From assembly GCA_910578495.1 (NCBI GenBank), contig CAJTRE010000002.1, positions 1 through 64,000 on the forward strand: a DNA stretch of 64,000 nt, written 5' to 3'. This DNA is from an uncultured Dorea sp. GTDB lineage: Bacteria; Bacillota; Clostridia; Lachnospirales; Lachnospiraceae. This document shows, piece after piece, positions 17,613-24,979 of the stretch (the stretch's first letter is position 1; each line of letters opens with the position of its first letter). The position numbers and the translations under genes are program-made. Below the pieces are notes generated by a model that was given only the letters and a program-made list of their open reading frames with translations, had not been told where the DNA came from and did no database searches.

Positions 17613-18281
17613 TCAACATTCTACTAATTGTTTCTGCTTTAACTGTAAGACCGTATCCGCACAACCTGTTAATTCTCTGGTATGTGTAACCACAATCACA
17701 CATTTACCCTGCTCATGTGCCAACCGATACAACAATCGATTGATTTCTGCCGCTGTTTCTTCGTCAAGATTACCGGTCGGCTCATCTGCTAAAACCACCT
17801 CTGAATCCGCTACAAGCGCCCTTGCAATTGCAATTCTTTGTTGTTCCCCTCCCGAAAGACGGTTTGCCCGATGCATTGACAGTTCTTCTGAAATCCCGAC
17901 TTGTCGTAACAAATCTAATATATGTTCTTTACTGTCATCAACTTTATTTTTTGTAATAGAAACTGCCATCGCAACATTTTCATAGCCGGATAAATAAGGA
18001 AGAAGATTATAGCTTTGAAAGATAATAGACACTTTTTGATTACGATATATTTGTCCTCCAATTTTCTTAATATTTTCACCTCTATACAAGATTTCACCGG
18101 TCTGTGGTTCTTCTAATGCCCCCAATAAAGCAAGCGTTGTTGACTTACCCTCCCCGGATTTTCCAACAATTGCATACATCTTTCCCTTTTCAAAAGAATA
18201 CGTTACATTCTTTAAAATCTCATTACGCTCCTTTCTTTTTCCATAACCAAACCCAACACCTTTCAAACTTATTACTTCCAT
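17613..18281 (-). CDS. ABC transporter ATPase (MacB/LolD type)
   Basis: A 222-residue ATPase: Walker A GKSGEGKSTTLALLGAL, Q-loop IIFQSYNLLPYLSG, signature LSGGEQQRIAIARAL, Walker B VVLADEPTGNLDEET and switch VIVVTHTREL. The LSGGEQQ and ADEPTGNLD wording places it with MacB/LolD/BceA-type mechanotransmission or peptide-efflux systems. It belongs with the two FtsX-like permeases just upstream. The ATG at 18281, with GAGG 8 nt ahead, is better than the GTG three codons earlier. The likely cargo or target is a peptide. Confidence 0.9.
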   Translation of the reverse strand: MEVISLKGVGFGYGKRKERNEILKNVTYSFEKGKMYAIVGKSGEGKSTTLALLGALEEPQTGEILYRGENIKKIGGQIYRNQKVSIIFQSYNLLPYLSGYENVAMAVSITKNKVDDSKEHILDLLRQVGISEELSMHRANRLSGGEQQRIAIARALVADSEVVLADEPTGNLDEETAAEINRLLYRLAHEQGKCVIVVTHTRELTGCADTVLQLKQKQLVEC

Positions 18282-18295
18282 TCGTCTCACCTCAT

Positions 18296-19543
18296 CTATA
18301 CATCTTCCAATAAAGTCTTCACCGGATACCCAGACATTATAACCTGTATCAGCAAACCTACAACTGCTATCAAGATCATGTTACATAACGTCATATAACA
18401 GATTGTCTGCCATGAAACACCCACTGTTACCACCGTCATAGGAATCGTCTCTCCTAATATAAGTGAAGATGTTTTAGGAATAAAAATTACCGTAACTAAA
18501 ACAGCCAGAATTTCCGCAATAATCATTGGAACCAGAACCTCTGTAATTAACTGTATCCAAATTTTCCCTCTTGCTTCCCCCATAGACAACAAAATTCCTA
18601 TTTCTCTTTTTCTTCCCACTGTCATATATATCATCACAAGACCGACAATTAAACATGCTAAAAATAATACAAACAAGATTGTAATAATCATCACATGATA
18701 CAAACTCTCATAAGAACTCTTCACCTGTGTATATTCTGTAGTATCCAGCACGACTTCCATTTCCTCATATTCCGGAAGATCCATTTCTGCAATTTTATCC
18801 GCAAAATCATCTACGTGTTCCGCTGTATCAAACAAATATCTGACTTCTCGATATCCCTTTTCTTCTTGAGCTTCCAGCACTGTACATTCATCTGTAAAAA
18901 CAAAATTAACAGAATTGGAACTCCATGGCCACCCTTGATTACCGGGATCTGAAGAAAATCCTTTCACCTGAAGTTCTATTTCCTTCTGGTTTTCTGCTCT
19001 CACATGAAACATATCTCCTATAACATGATTATTATGATCAAAAACCACATTATTACTATCTGTAATCACTGCTTGGTTTTGATCATTTTTTTCAATAAAC
19101 TCTCCTTCCAATATTGTACAACTACGTTCATTAAAAACAGGATGCCTTCTCATATCTGTGCATGACAATAAAGTGCCTGTCGATTGTTCTACCGGAAGTT
19201 TTTTCCCATTGCCCTGTATAGATGTAAATTCCATATCTTCACTGCCATAAACCAAAGCTACGGCACATCTCCAAGTATCAAGAATCCCCTTCGCTTTACT
19301 TATCTTTTTTTCCGATTCTACAGAAACAGCACATTCTCCCGGATAATCATCAGCTTCATTTTGCTTATTTAACAATGTGACGCTGCCTCCTATGTAGTAC
19401 CTGGATTTCACTGCTGCCTGCCCTAATACATCAGAAATAATAAGTCCATTAAGAAATAGTGATGAAAATATAAAAAATGTAATCATCCACACAACTGTCC
19501 GGAAGCGATTCATACATATGCTTCTCCATATTCGAATTTTCAT
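18296..19543 (-). CDS. ABC transporter permease, FtsX-like (second)
   Basis: 415 residues with one membrane helix at the N-terminus (residues about 15-38), a large extracellular domain to about residue 285, and three C-terminal helices with the FtsX-family cytoplasmic motif (VGRKREIGILLSMGEARGKIW). The topology is that of MacB-type permeases. It pairs with the 483-residue permease encoded just upstream to form a heterodimer with the ATPase. The gap to that gene is 10 bp and to the ATPase gene 14 bp. Confidence 0.88.
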   Translation of the reverse strand: MKIRIWRSICMNRFRTVVWMITFFIFSSLFLNGLIISDVLGQAAVKSRYYIGGSVTLLNKQNEADDYPGECAVSVESEKKISKAKGILDTWRCAVALVYGSEDMEFTSIQGNGKKLPVEQSTGTLLSCTDMRRHPVFNERSCTILEGEFIEKNDQNQAVITDSNNVVFDHNNHVIGDMFHVRAENQKEIELQVKGFSSDPGNQGWPWSSNSVNFVFTDECTVLEAQEEKGYREVRYLFDTAEHVDDFADKIAEMDLPEYEEMEVVLDTTEYTQVKSSYESLYHVMIITILFVLFLACLIVGLVMIYMTVGRKREIGILLSMGEARGKIWIQLITEVLVPMIIAEILAVLVTVIFIPKTSSLILGETIPMTVVTVGVSWQTICYMTLCNMILIAVVGLLIQVIMSGYPVKTLLEDV

Positions 19544-19553
19544 AGCTTTCCTC

Positions 19554-21005
19554 CTACCCTAATAACAACTTTGCTACTGAATTGTGACGAAGTATCCATG
19601 CCATTTGGAAAATCAATCCAAAAGGCAGAATTAAAAAGACATAGCACAAATACTTCATACATGCCCCGGCACAAATATGGTAATCCACTTCGTTATCTAT
19701 ATGTAATGTAAGGCGTGTCGGTTCCAACACCTGCATTACAATATCTTCCATCTTTTCTTCATCTTTTCCTCCCACCACTTTACGAACTTGCTCTGCCGCC
19801 ATCTGGCTGCTTTCATAATAATCACCGGAAATTCTTTCTCCGATAGGAACAATAAGTGCCATCGCACAAATTATCGCTATAACTGCCGCCAAAATAATCG
19901 GTATCATTTCTTCTAAAAGTAATCTGGTTATCACTCTCCCTTTTTCCATACCCATACTAAGAAATATACCGATTTCTCTACAACTGCTTCGAATATAAAA
20001 CATCCCAATCAAAAGCGTAATTGTAAAAATTCCGACAGACATTACTAATGACAGTATCCCTGATAAACGCTGCATATCTTTTACCGGTTTTGCGGCAACT
20101 CCCGACCATTTTTCATTATAAACAAATGTCATCATAGATTCTTCCTCTTTCATCCTCTCAATAAAAGGTACAATTTCCGCATTATCTTTTAAAAACAAAG
20201 TCAATTGCGCTACTCCCGGCATATAGGTAACCTCATCCATATGATAAAAACAATAATTCAGTGTTTCTTCCTGCATAATTACCGTATTTGCGGGATTATC
20301 TGCCGGCCAAAGATTGGGGTTTTCTGGAACATCGCATTGAAAAATTCCATTTATACGAACATTATACGGGCTTTCTACCGGATATTGATAAGTATTATCC
20401 ACCTCAATCTGAAACCAATCTCCAACTTTTAATTCATTAATATCTGCTAACTTTTCTGAAATCAAAACAGAAGGTACTCCTGCATCTTCTTTTCTTAAAT
20501 GTGTACCTTCTATCAATCGAAATCCTTTGCTCAGAAAAAATACGGAAGTGTCAGAATTTTTCACACCATATAATCCACAATTAATTCTCAGTTCGTCATC
20601 CCTACCCTTTACTCCTAGTTGCTTTCTGTTAGCTCTCTTTTCTGCTATCAACTGATCCAGATTTTTCTGACACGGTACATATGCCTTAATATCTGAAAAA
20701 ATCACATTGCCCTGGGATGAAAATGTATTATAATCCAAAACTTCCTCCTGCACTGACAATCTCTTGACCACAGTATCAGTAACCACGTCTGCCTCATATT
20801 CTCCACTTGGCAATACAGACACAGCATTTCCTATATATGTCTGAATGTATTTCGCCTTTTCTCCTGCCGTCTGGTATAGAGCCGTCAAAATTAACAAGGT
20901 CGTAAATAAAACAAAATAAATAAAAATAATTAAAACAATCTTTACCTTTTGTGTTCTTAGTTTCTTTAAAATGATTCTCATCTCCTTGACAAAATTTTTT
21001 GCCAT
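19554..21005 (-). CDS. ABC transporter permease, FtsX-like (first)
   Basis: 483 residues with the same layout as its neighbour: an N-terminal helix (VLIIFIYFVLFTTLLILTALY), a large outer domain, and three C-terminal helices with SSCREIGIFLSMGMEKGRVITRLL. The two permeases are paralogues. The start is odd: the ATG at 21005 has no recognisable ribosome site, and only 49 bp separate it from the stop of the truncated radical-SAM gene. A GGAG sits directly against the in-frame Met9, too close to serve it. This is what one would expect if a deletion joined the two genes and removed the original leader. Confidence 0.85.
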   Translation of the reverse strand: MAKNFVKEMRIILKKLRTQKVKIVLIIFIYFVLFTTLLILTALYQTAGEKAKYIQTYIGNAVSVLPSGEYEADVVTDTVVKRLSVQEEVLDYNTFSSQGNVIFSDIKAYVPCQKNLDQLIAEKRANRKQLGVKGRDDELRINCGLYGVKNSDTSVFFLSKGFRLIEGTHLRKEDAGVPSVLISEKLADINELKVGDWFQIEVDNTYQYPVESPYNVRINGIFQCDVPENPNLWPADNPANTVIMQEETLNYCFYHMDEVTYMPGVAQLTLFLKDNAEIVPFIERMKEEESMMTFVYNEKWSGVAAKPVKDMQRLSGILSLVMSVGIFTITLLIGMFYIRSSCREIGIFLSMGMEKGRVITRLLLEEMIPIILAAVIAIICAMALIVPIGERISGDYYESSQMAAEQVRKVVGGKDEEKMEDIVMQVLEPTRLTLHIDNEVDYHICAGACMKYLCYVFLILPFGLIFQMAWILRHNSVAKLLLG

Positions 21006-21013
21006 AACACATG

Positions 21014-21054
21014 AAAAGTATCACTTTTCTAAATAAATAGCAAAGTGACACTTT
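21014..21054. promoter_or_regulatory. Two related palindromes before the ABC genes (candidate operator)
   Basis: AAAAGTATCACTTTT at 21014-21028 and AAAGTGACACTTT at 21042-21054 are each dyad-symmetric with the same half-site (AAAGT...ACTTT); their centres are 27 bp apart. They fill most of the 49-bp gap between the radical-SAM remnant and the first permease. A dimeric repressor site pair is the simplest reading, but no cognate regulator is known to me. Confidence 0.4.
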
Positions 21055-21435
21055 TTACCAATCTAGGTATGGCTCATTCTTTTTAGCATGTTGACGATTA
21101 TAATAACCACCTGAATACGCACAATATTCACATCGTAAATTACAATTTTGTGTCACCTGTAATTCTAAAAAATTAACTTTACTTTTCAAAAAATACGGAA
21201 CCATCTTTGTTAATGGATGCTCTGTTTCTTGAACCTTTTTGCTTTTTAAATATCCTCTTTTGATCAAACTTTTCACTTCAGTTTCTACCTGAAAATTATT
21301 AATACTTATTTCACCATTTTTAAGATAATAGTAAACAGGTTCTGATACTTCAACTACTTCATCTGTATTAACATCATAAAAATATTTTCCTAATATTGTT
21401 TCAAACAAATGAATAAACGGTATATTATTATCCAT
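21055..21435 (-). pseudogene. Truncated radical-SAM peptide maturase
   Basis: 126 residues corresponding to the start of a radical-SAM RiPP maturase of the CcpM/SPASM kind. An N-terminal recognition-like region (IPFIHLFETILGKYFYDV, VVEVSEPVYYYLK) is followed by ELQVTQNCNLRCEYCAYSGG with the CxxxCxxC [4Fe-4S] motif at residues about 101-108. The protein ends some 18 residues later (NEPYLDW), so the TIM-barrel body and the SPASM cluster domain are absent; full homologues are several hundred residues. The next sequence is the ABC operon, so a deletion probably removed the rest. A GGGGGAG ribosome site supports translation of the fragment. It begins 18 bp after the agrD-like gene. Confidence 0.8.
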
Positions 21436-21453
21436 TAAAGCTCTCCCCCTCCC

Positions 21454-21633
21454 TCACATACAAGTAACACACTTTCTAATCATGTACCTTTTTTTACATT
21501 CTTTTAGCATTTCTTCCAACTTCTCTGGCTTTTTCACATCATACATCCATGTTGGTATACTTCTTCCTACACTTTTTTCTGCTAAATAAATAGCAACTTT
21601 TTCCCAATTTTTGAATTCTCTACTTTTTATCAT
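21454..21633 (-). CDS. agrD: AgrD-like autoinducer peptide precursor (59 residues)
   Basis: The gene starts with ATG at 21633, 12 bp after the agrB stop, behind a perfect AAGGAGAAGATT ribosome site. The 59-residue product has an amphipathic N-terminal helix (WEKVAIYLAEKSV), then GRSIPTWMYDVKKPEKLEE, which aligns with AgrD: a ring-forming residue (here Ser25, usually Cys), bulky hydrophobics ending in Tyr31, then an acidic start DVKKPEKLEEMLKE that parallels the DEPKQPKELEKLLKE tail of the staphylococcal precursor. AgrB would cut before Asp32 and make a lactone from Ser25 to Tyr31. The C-terminus is longer than usual and has three Cys (CKKRYMIRKCVTC). An alternative is that it is the substrate of the adjacent radical-SAM enzyme, which I think less likely. 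Confidence 0.75.
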   Translation of the reverse strand: MIKSREFKNWEKVAIYLAEKSVGRSIPTWMYDVKKPEKLEEMLKECKKRYMIRKCVTCM

Positions 21634-21645
21634 AATCTTCTCCTT

Positions 21646-22128
21646 CTACTTCCTTTCTATTAATGTAACTCCTTGTCCTATTATAATCATCATAATAATT
21701 GTTCTCCAATAATCACTAATACAAATTCCCACACCAAAAATAATATTTAAGATTATCAATAGCCCTATTTTATTTGTCTTTTCTGAATTACCAAAATGTT
21801 TTTGATTCTTAGAAAATATTCCATATATAAACGTCCAAATACAACCAAAAGTAAAATACATTTCTCTAGATAGCCTAAAAAGAAAAGGACTAGCATGTTT
21901 CCCTCCTGAAAAAAATCTTAATACTCCAAATATAAAAATACACATTACCGTTTCCATTGCTTTATGAAATATAAAACCGATACCAATATATATAACTCCT
22001 TTTAACACAAAATTTAAAAACAATTCAACCCCGTATGTAATTACTACCTTCTCATCATATGAATATTGATAATTTTCATTTGCTTTCGACACTATTATGT
22101 ACGATAATTCATGTGTAAAATCTTTCAT
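21646..22128 (-). CDS. agrB: AgrB-like membrane peptidase, lacking the catalytic Cys
   Basis: 160 residues with five or so membrane segments. The AgrB core GVLRFFSGGKHASPFLFRLS is present: the conserved Arg (R71), the GG and the catalytic His78. The catalytic Cys expected seven residues after the His is Arg85 (AGG codon). The protein is also short for the family, which is usually around 190-200 residues. In working systems this enzyme cuts the AgrD tail and cyclises the peptide. With the nucleophile missing it is probably inactive, though the gene is otherwise open and has its own promoter. A strong ribosome site for the downstream agrD-like gene overlaps its end. Confidence 0.82.
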   Translation of the reverse strand: MKDFTHELSYIIVSKANENYQYSYDEKVVITYGVELFLNFVLKGVIYIGIGFIFHKAMETVMCIFIFGVLRFFSGGKHASPFLFRLSREMYFTFGCIWTFIYGIFSKNQKHFGNSEKTNKIGLLIILNIIFGVGICISDYWRTIIMMIIIGQGVTLIERK

Positions 22129-22166
22129 ATTTGTACTCTTTTATTTTATATTATATTTTTGAATAT

Positions 22167-22195
22167 AATATACTTATTTATTTTTATATTTTCAA
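22167..22195 (-). promoter_or_regulatory. Promoter for agrB-agrD
   Basis: TTGAAA at 22195-22190 and TATATT at 22172-22167 on the minus strand are separated by exactly 17 bp, just after the kinase terminator and about 40 bp before the agrB start. AgrB and the downstream genes therefore form their own transcription unit. Confidence 0.65.
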
Positions 22196-22234
22196 TCACT
22201 TTTGCATGAACGTAGATTCTTTATGTTTCAACGT

Positions 22235-22281
22235 AAAAAAAGTCTTCTTAGCTATGTTAAATAGCCACAGAAAGACTTTTT
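22235..22281 (-). terminator. Intrinsic terminator after the sensor kinase
   Basis: AAAAAGTCTT (22281-22272) pairs with AAGACTTTTTTT (22246-22235) with an inner GCTA/TAGC stem, ending in a T-run on the minus strand. It lies 16 bp past the stop codon of the corrected kinase frame (22297-22299), which supports that corrected end. Confidence 0.75.
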
Positions 22282-22296
22282 ACACTGTTTGTTATA

Positions 22297-23601
22297 TTAT
22301 ACAAAAACTTCCAATCTCTGTATTACTTCATTATGTTCTATTTTAAGTTCGTGGAACATTTCTTTATGTATCCTAATTAACTTTTCTGCCCAAAAAAGGC
22401 CATTCCCTCTTTTTCCCCCTTTGTAGAATAAGTCTCTTGTCCCATTTTTGCAATATCCGGTGTTTTTCCATAATTATTAGAAACCTCAAATAATATTCCC
22501 ATCTCGGTTCTCGTAATTCCAATCTTTATTTTCCGTTCAACTAATGTCTCCACTTCCTCTATGGCATTATCAATAAACACTCCTAATATTCGTATCAAGT
22601 CTTCCATATACCCATAAGATACTTTCATGTTATCAGACACTTTTACTTGAATAGAAATGTCTCTCGTCAAAATCAATAACAATTTTTCATACAGAAATCC
22701 TTTTAATTCCATAGGCTCTACATTCTTAAGATACTTCCACGCTTCCATCTGTATTTCACTGCTGCCGACAGATAATTCCATCTTTTGATCAAAGAAAACT
22801 CGTAGTTCTTCTAAATTACCTTCACGAATATAACCCGCCATTGTTGCCAAAATATTCTTATAGTCATGACGAAAAGCACGCATTTCACCCACCAGATTTT
22901 CCAGATTTTCCACATAGCCTTCCAGAATTTCTCTCTGCTTCTTTGCAGCTTTTTGTTTTTCTTCATTCTCCACTCCTTTTGTACTTTGAAGGATGGCCAT
23001 ACTACTCACAAGCATACATATCACAAACAAAATACTATTAAATGTAAGAGCTGAAGAATTATAACCGGCTTTTTCCCCTAATGATATTGTCACAATAAAA
23101 ATCACTCCATACATAAGAAGATTAACAGAAAGACAATACTGTGTCACTTTCGAAAAATTCAAAAAAAATATTATTAATTTTTATTTTTTCGTATAATATT
23201 CTTCGCAAAAGGAGCATAATTATATAGAGAAATATTGAATATAGAATCGTAAAAACATATCGGTAATCCTCAATTAGCGTAATCGTAGAAACTCCAAATA
23301 TACGATCTAACACAACTAAAATTATATTATTACACGTTACGCTAAATAAATAACTTAAACAAGCCAAAAATAGGTTAAATAACTTATATTCCTCCGATAA
23401 AACAAACACAAGTATAAGGAGTATTCCGATTGCAAAAAGCCCTGAAATATGTTCCATATATGACATTAAAAGATGTATAACCGTCATACCCACAACTAAA
23501 AAGACATTATTCTTTGCACATAATATCTTAGTCAAGAAACCATTAACCGCAATCACATTACATATTGCCGATAACAAACTATATATAACATCCCTCTCCA
23601 T
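22297..23601 (-). pseudogene. AgrC-like GHKL sensor histidine kinase, two frameshifts
   Basis: The sequence reads as two overlapping frames (23601-23122 and 23162-22377) plus an uncovered tail. Dropping one T from the T8 tract at 23161-23168 joins frame one to frame two, and adding one base in the G5A5 run at 22410-22419 restores the end. The corrected product is 434 residues, the usual AgrC size: about six membrane helices (to residue 200), a coiled region, MRAFRHDYKNILATM (phospho-acceptor His), the N-box FIDNAIEEV and STKG, then a G2-like NGLFWAEKLI and the usual IEHNEVIQRLEVF end. As written, the ATP-lid region is lost. It would sense the AgrD-type peptide and phosphorylate the adjacent LytTR regulator. 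The indels could be real decay or base-calling errors. Confidence 0.82.
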
Positions 23602-23624
23602 AACTTCTTTCCATCCCTTTTGTT

Positions 23625-24389
23625 TTACTTCTTATTATAAAACTTCTCAACTACGCTTTTCATCTCCCGGAAAGACACTTCCAACTGCCTTCCGTTTTGC
23701 AATATAATATAACGACTATTTTTATCAATCTCCCGAATCTTATCAGCTTGTACAAAACAAGATTTATTCACATACATAAATCCGGTTCCTACTCTTTCAT
23801 ACAACCTTCGCAAAGGTTCCCGGACTGTAACCCTCTGATTTTCACTACATATCTCAACCTGACGCTCTACTTTAAGAGAATGTACATACAGAATATCTTT
23901 TACGGGAATTTCCATTATCCTGCTCCCACATTCTATAACCAGTTTTTTCTCTTCCCGTTCGCACTCTTTTTTCTCAATCTTTTCAAAAATTCTATCCAAT
24001 CGGAGTTTCAGTCTTTCATCTATCTGCTGATTCAGGAAGAAAGAAGGTTGTTTCACAATATAGTCCAACACCTCAAGTTCTTGCTCAAACACCTCATATG
24101 CCAATTCTTCTTTCGATGTCAGGAATACAATATAACTTGAGGGCATTCTTCTTCTCACCGCTTTTGCAAGTTGAAATCCGTCCATGGAACAGCCATTTAA
24201 CTGTACATCTAAAAAAAACAAAGAGACAATATTCTTCTCCTCGTTTATATCCTCCAACAAATCTTCAGACTTCATTCTTGTTGAAACAAATTGTGCTTCT
24301 CTATGTTCTGTTTGCAAATATTCCAGAATTAATTTTGATAAATGATTAAGCTGCATGTCATCATCTTCGCACATATAAATATCAATCAT
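23625..24389 (-). CDS. LytTR response regulator (AgrA-like)
   Basis: 254 residues. The receiver domain has the acidic pocket CEDDD at residues 7-11, phospho-Asp61 in SLFFLDVQL, Thr in VFLTSKEE and Lys near DYIVKQP; the C-terminal LytTR DNA-binding domain spans about residues 150-250 (ERQVEICSENQRVTVREPLRRLYE, VNKSCFVQADKIREIDKN). It should control target promoters when phosphorylated by the adjacent kinase. It is intact even though its partner is frameshifted, and its reading frame crosses another T8 tract without damage. The ribosome site is weak. Confidence 0.9.
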   Translation of the reverse strand: MIDIYMCEDDDMQLNHLSKLILEYLQTEHREAQFVSTRMKSEDLLEDINEEKNIVSLFFLDVQLNGCSMDGFQLAKAVRRRMPSSYIVFLTSKEELAYEVFEQELEVLDYIVKQPSFFLNQQIDERLKLRLDRIFEKIEKKECEREEKKLVIECGSRIMEIPVKDILYVHSLKVERQVEICSENQRVTVREPLRRLYERVGTGFMYVNKSCFVQADKIREIDKNSRYIILQNGRQLEVSFREMKSVVEKFYNKK

Positions 24390-24424
24390 ATAGTCTCACT
24401 TCTTTTCCAACTTTGTACGACTAT

Positions 24425-24454
24425 ATTTTATCATATGCTAATTTATTTGTCACT
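24425..24454 (-). promoter_or_regulatory. Promoter for the response regulator and kinase
   Basis: GTGACA at 24454-24449 and TAAAAT at 24430-24425 on the minus strand with an 18-bp spacer, about 35 bp before the regulator start. The fit is good but the spacer is slightly long. Confidence 0.5.
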
Positions 24455-24563
24455 TCTTACTCCCTCCAGACTTCTTTCCCAAAGATTTCCCTTTATTTTT
24501 TTATTATTATACTCCGGCCCGCCACACTGCAATCTCAAGATGTCCACAGAGATAGCGAGCATC

Positions 24564-24599
24564 GGATTCTGGTAGCCAGAATCCATTTTATATTTTTTC
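24564..24599 (+). terminator. Plus-strand hairpin with T-rich tail
   Basis: A perfect 9-bp stem (24564-24572 with 24576-24584, loop TAG) followed by a T-rich stretch on the plus strand. There is no plus-strand gene before it, so it would end either an unseen small RNA or antisense transcription through the regulator gene. The rest of 24455-24630 shows no other feature. Confidence 0.45.
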
Positions 24600-24632
24600 T
24601 AAGAACTAATTATAGAAGCGCATCGAATAATA

Positions 24633-24641
24633 TGTTATAAT
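24633..24641 (+). promoter_or_regulatory. Extended -10 promoter of the small toxin-like gene
   Basis: TGTTATAAT, an extended -10 element, lies 46 bp before the toxin-like ATG on the plus strand. A good -35 is not visible, as is usual with an extended -10. Confidence 0.55.
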
Positions 24642-24685
24642 TATTTTGTTGCTCACCGATACCCACAACAGGGAGGAGGTGTCTG

Positions 24686-24708
24686 AATGGAAGTTGTAAT
24701 CTCTTTTT
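24686..24708 (+). repeat. Direct repeat DR1 over the toxin start
   Basis: AATGGAAGTTGTAATCTC plus a T-run; it matches DR2 at 24876-24897 with one substitution and one 1-nt gap. It covers the start codon of the toxin-like gene. Confidence 0.75.
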
Positions 24709-24786
24709 TTTGTTACTGTCGTGGGTGGTGTAGTTTGCCACTGCATCATCAAATGGTTAGACGGTGACGACAAAAGCAACAAATAG
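24687..24786 (+). pseudogene. Type I toxin-like small membrane peptide, frame broken at T8
   Basis: Behind GGGAGGAGGTGTCTGA, an ATG at 24687 begins MEVVISFF. As written the frame shifts in the T8 run at 24704-24711 and stops at 24767 after 26 residues with no sensible ending. With seven T's it reads MEVVISFFVTVVGGVV, then CHCIIKWLDGDDKSNK: 32 residues with one membrane helix and a charged tail, the plan of Fst/Ldr-like type I toxins, and it stops at 24784-24786. Peptides of this pattern are common in Lachnospiraceae. The terminator and antisense RNA downstream support a type I system. The broken frame may be true silencing or an assembly indel. Confidence 0.7.
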
Positions 24787-24813
24787 CCTAGTGGGTTCTT
24801 TGCCACTATAAAA

Positions 24814-24870
24814 GACAAAAAGAAGAATCCCCAAACTGTACGGCAATACGGTCTGGGGATTCATTCTTTT
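24814..24870. terminator. Shared bidirectional terminator of toxin mRNA and antisense RNA
   Basis: GAATCCCCA at 24825-24833 pairs with TGGGGATTC at 24854-24862, and the stem continues inward through G-U pairs to GTA/TAC. T-rich sequence follows on both strands, so it can stop transcripts from either side. Confidence 0.85.
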
Positions 24871-24875
24871 GTCAA

Positions 24876-24897
24876 AATGGACTTGTAATCTCTTTTT
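24876..24897 (+). repeat. Direct repeat DR2 inside the antisense RNA
   Basis: AATGGACTTGTAATCTC plus T5 repeats the toxin start region. On the minus strand it lies at the 5' end of the predicted antisense RNA, so this RNA can pair with the toxin mRNA at its start codon as well as at the shared terminator. This is the arrangement of the par/Fst locus. Confidence 0.7.
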
Positions 24898-24907
24898 GCC
24901 TATTGGC

Positions 24908-24936
24908 ATTATAGCATATGCAGAAATCTTTTTCAA
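24908..24936 (-). promoter_or_regulatory. Strong promoter of the antisense RNA
   Basis: TTGAAA (24936-24931) and a perfect TATAAT (24913-24908) with a 17-bp spacer on the minus strand; no protein gene begins downstream before the terminator. Confidence 0.8.
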
Positions 24937-24979
24937 TATGCTTATCACAAAAAATATCCTTATCTGGTATCATCCAACC

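Larger units (their letters stand above)
24806..24901 (-). ncRNA. Predicted antisense antitoxin RNA
   Basis: A strong minus-strand promoter at 24908-24936 would begin a transcript near 24901 that passes through DR2 and stops at the shared terminator, giving about 95 nt with no ORF. It converges on the toxin-like mRNA and shares complementarity with it at the start region (through DR2/DR1) and over the terminator stem-loop. This is the par RNA II layout. The RNA itself is predicted only from promoter, repeat and terminator. Confidence 0.65.

Noticed and set aside
20794..21051. 85-codon frame over the first permease start
   Set aside because: It is out of frame with a convincing permease and has no family match.
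21454..21633. Reading of the 59-codon gene as the substrate of the radical-SAM enzyme
   Set aside because: Cys content is low and not in repeats, while its position after agrB and the P-x-x-L tail match AgrD; kept only as an alternative.
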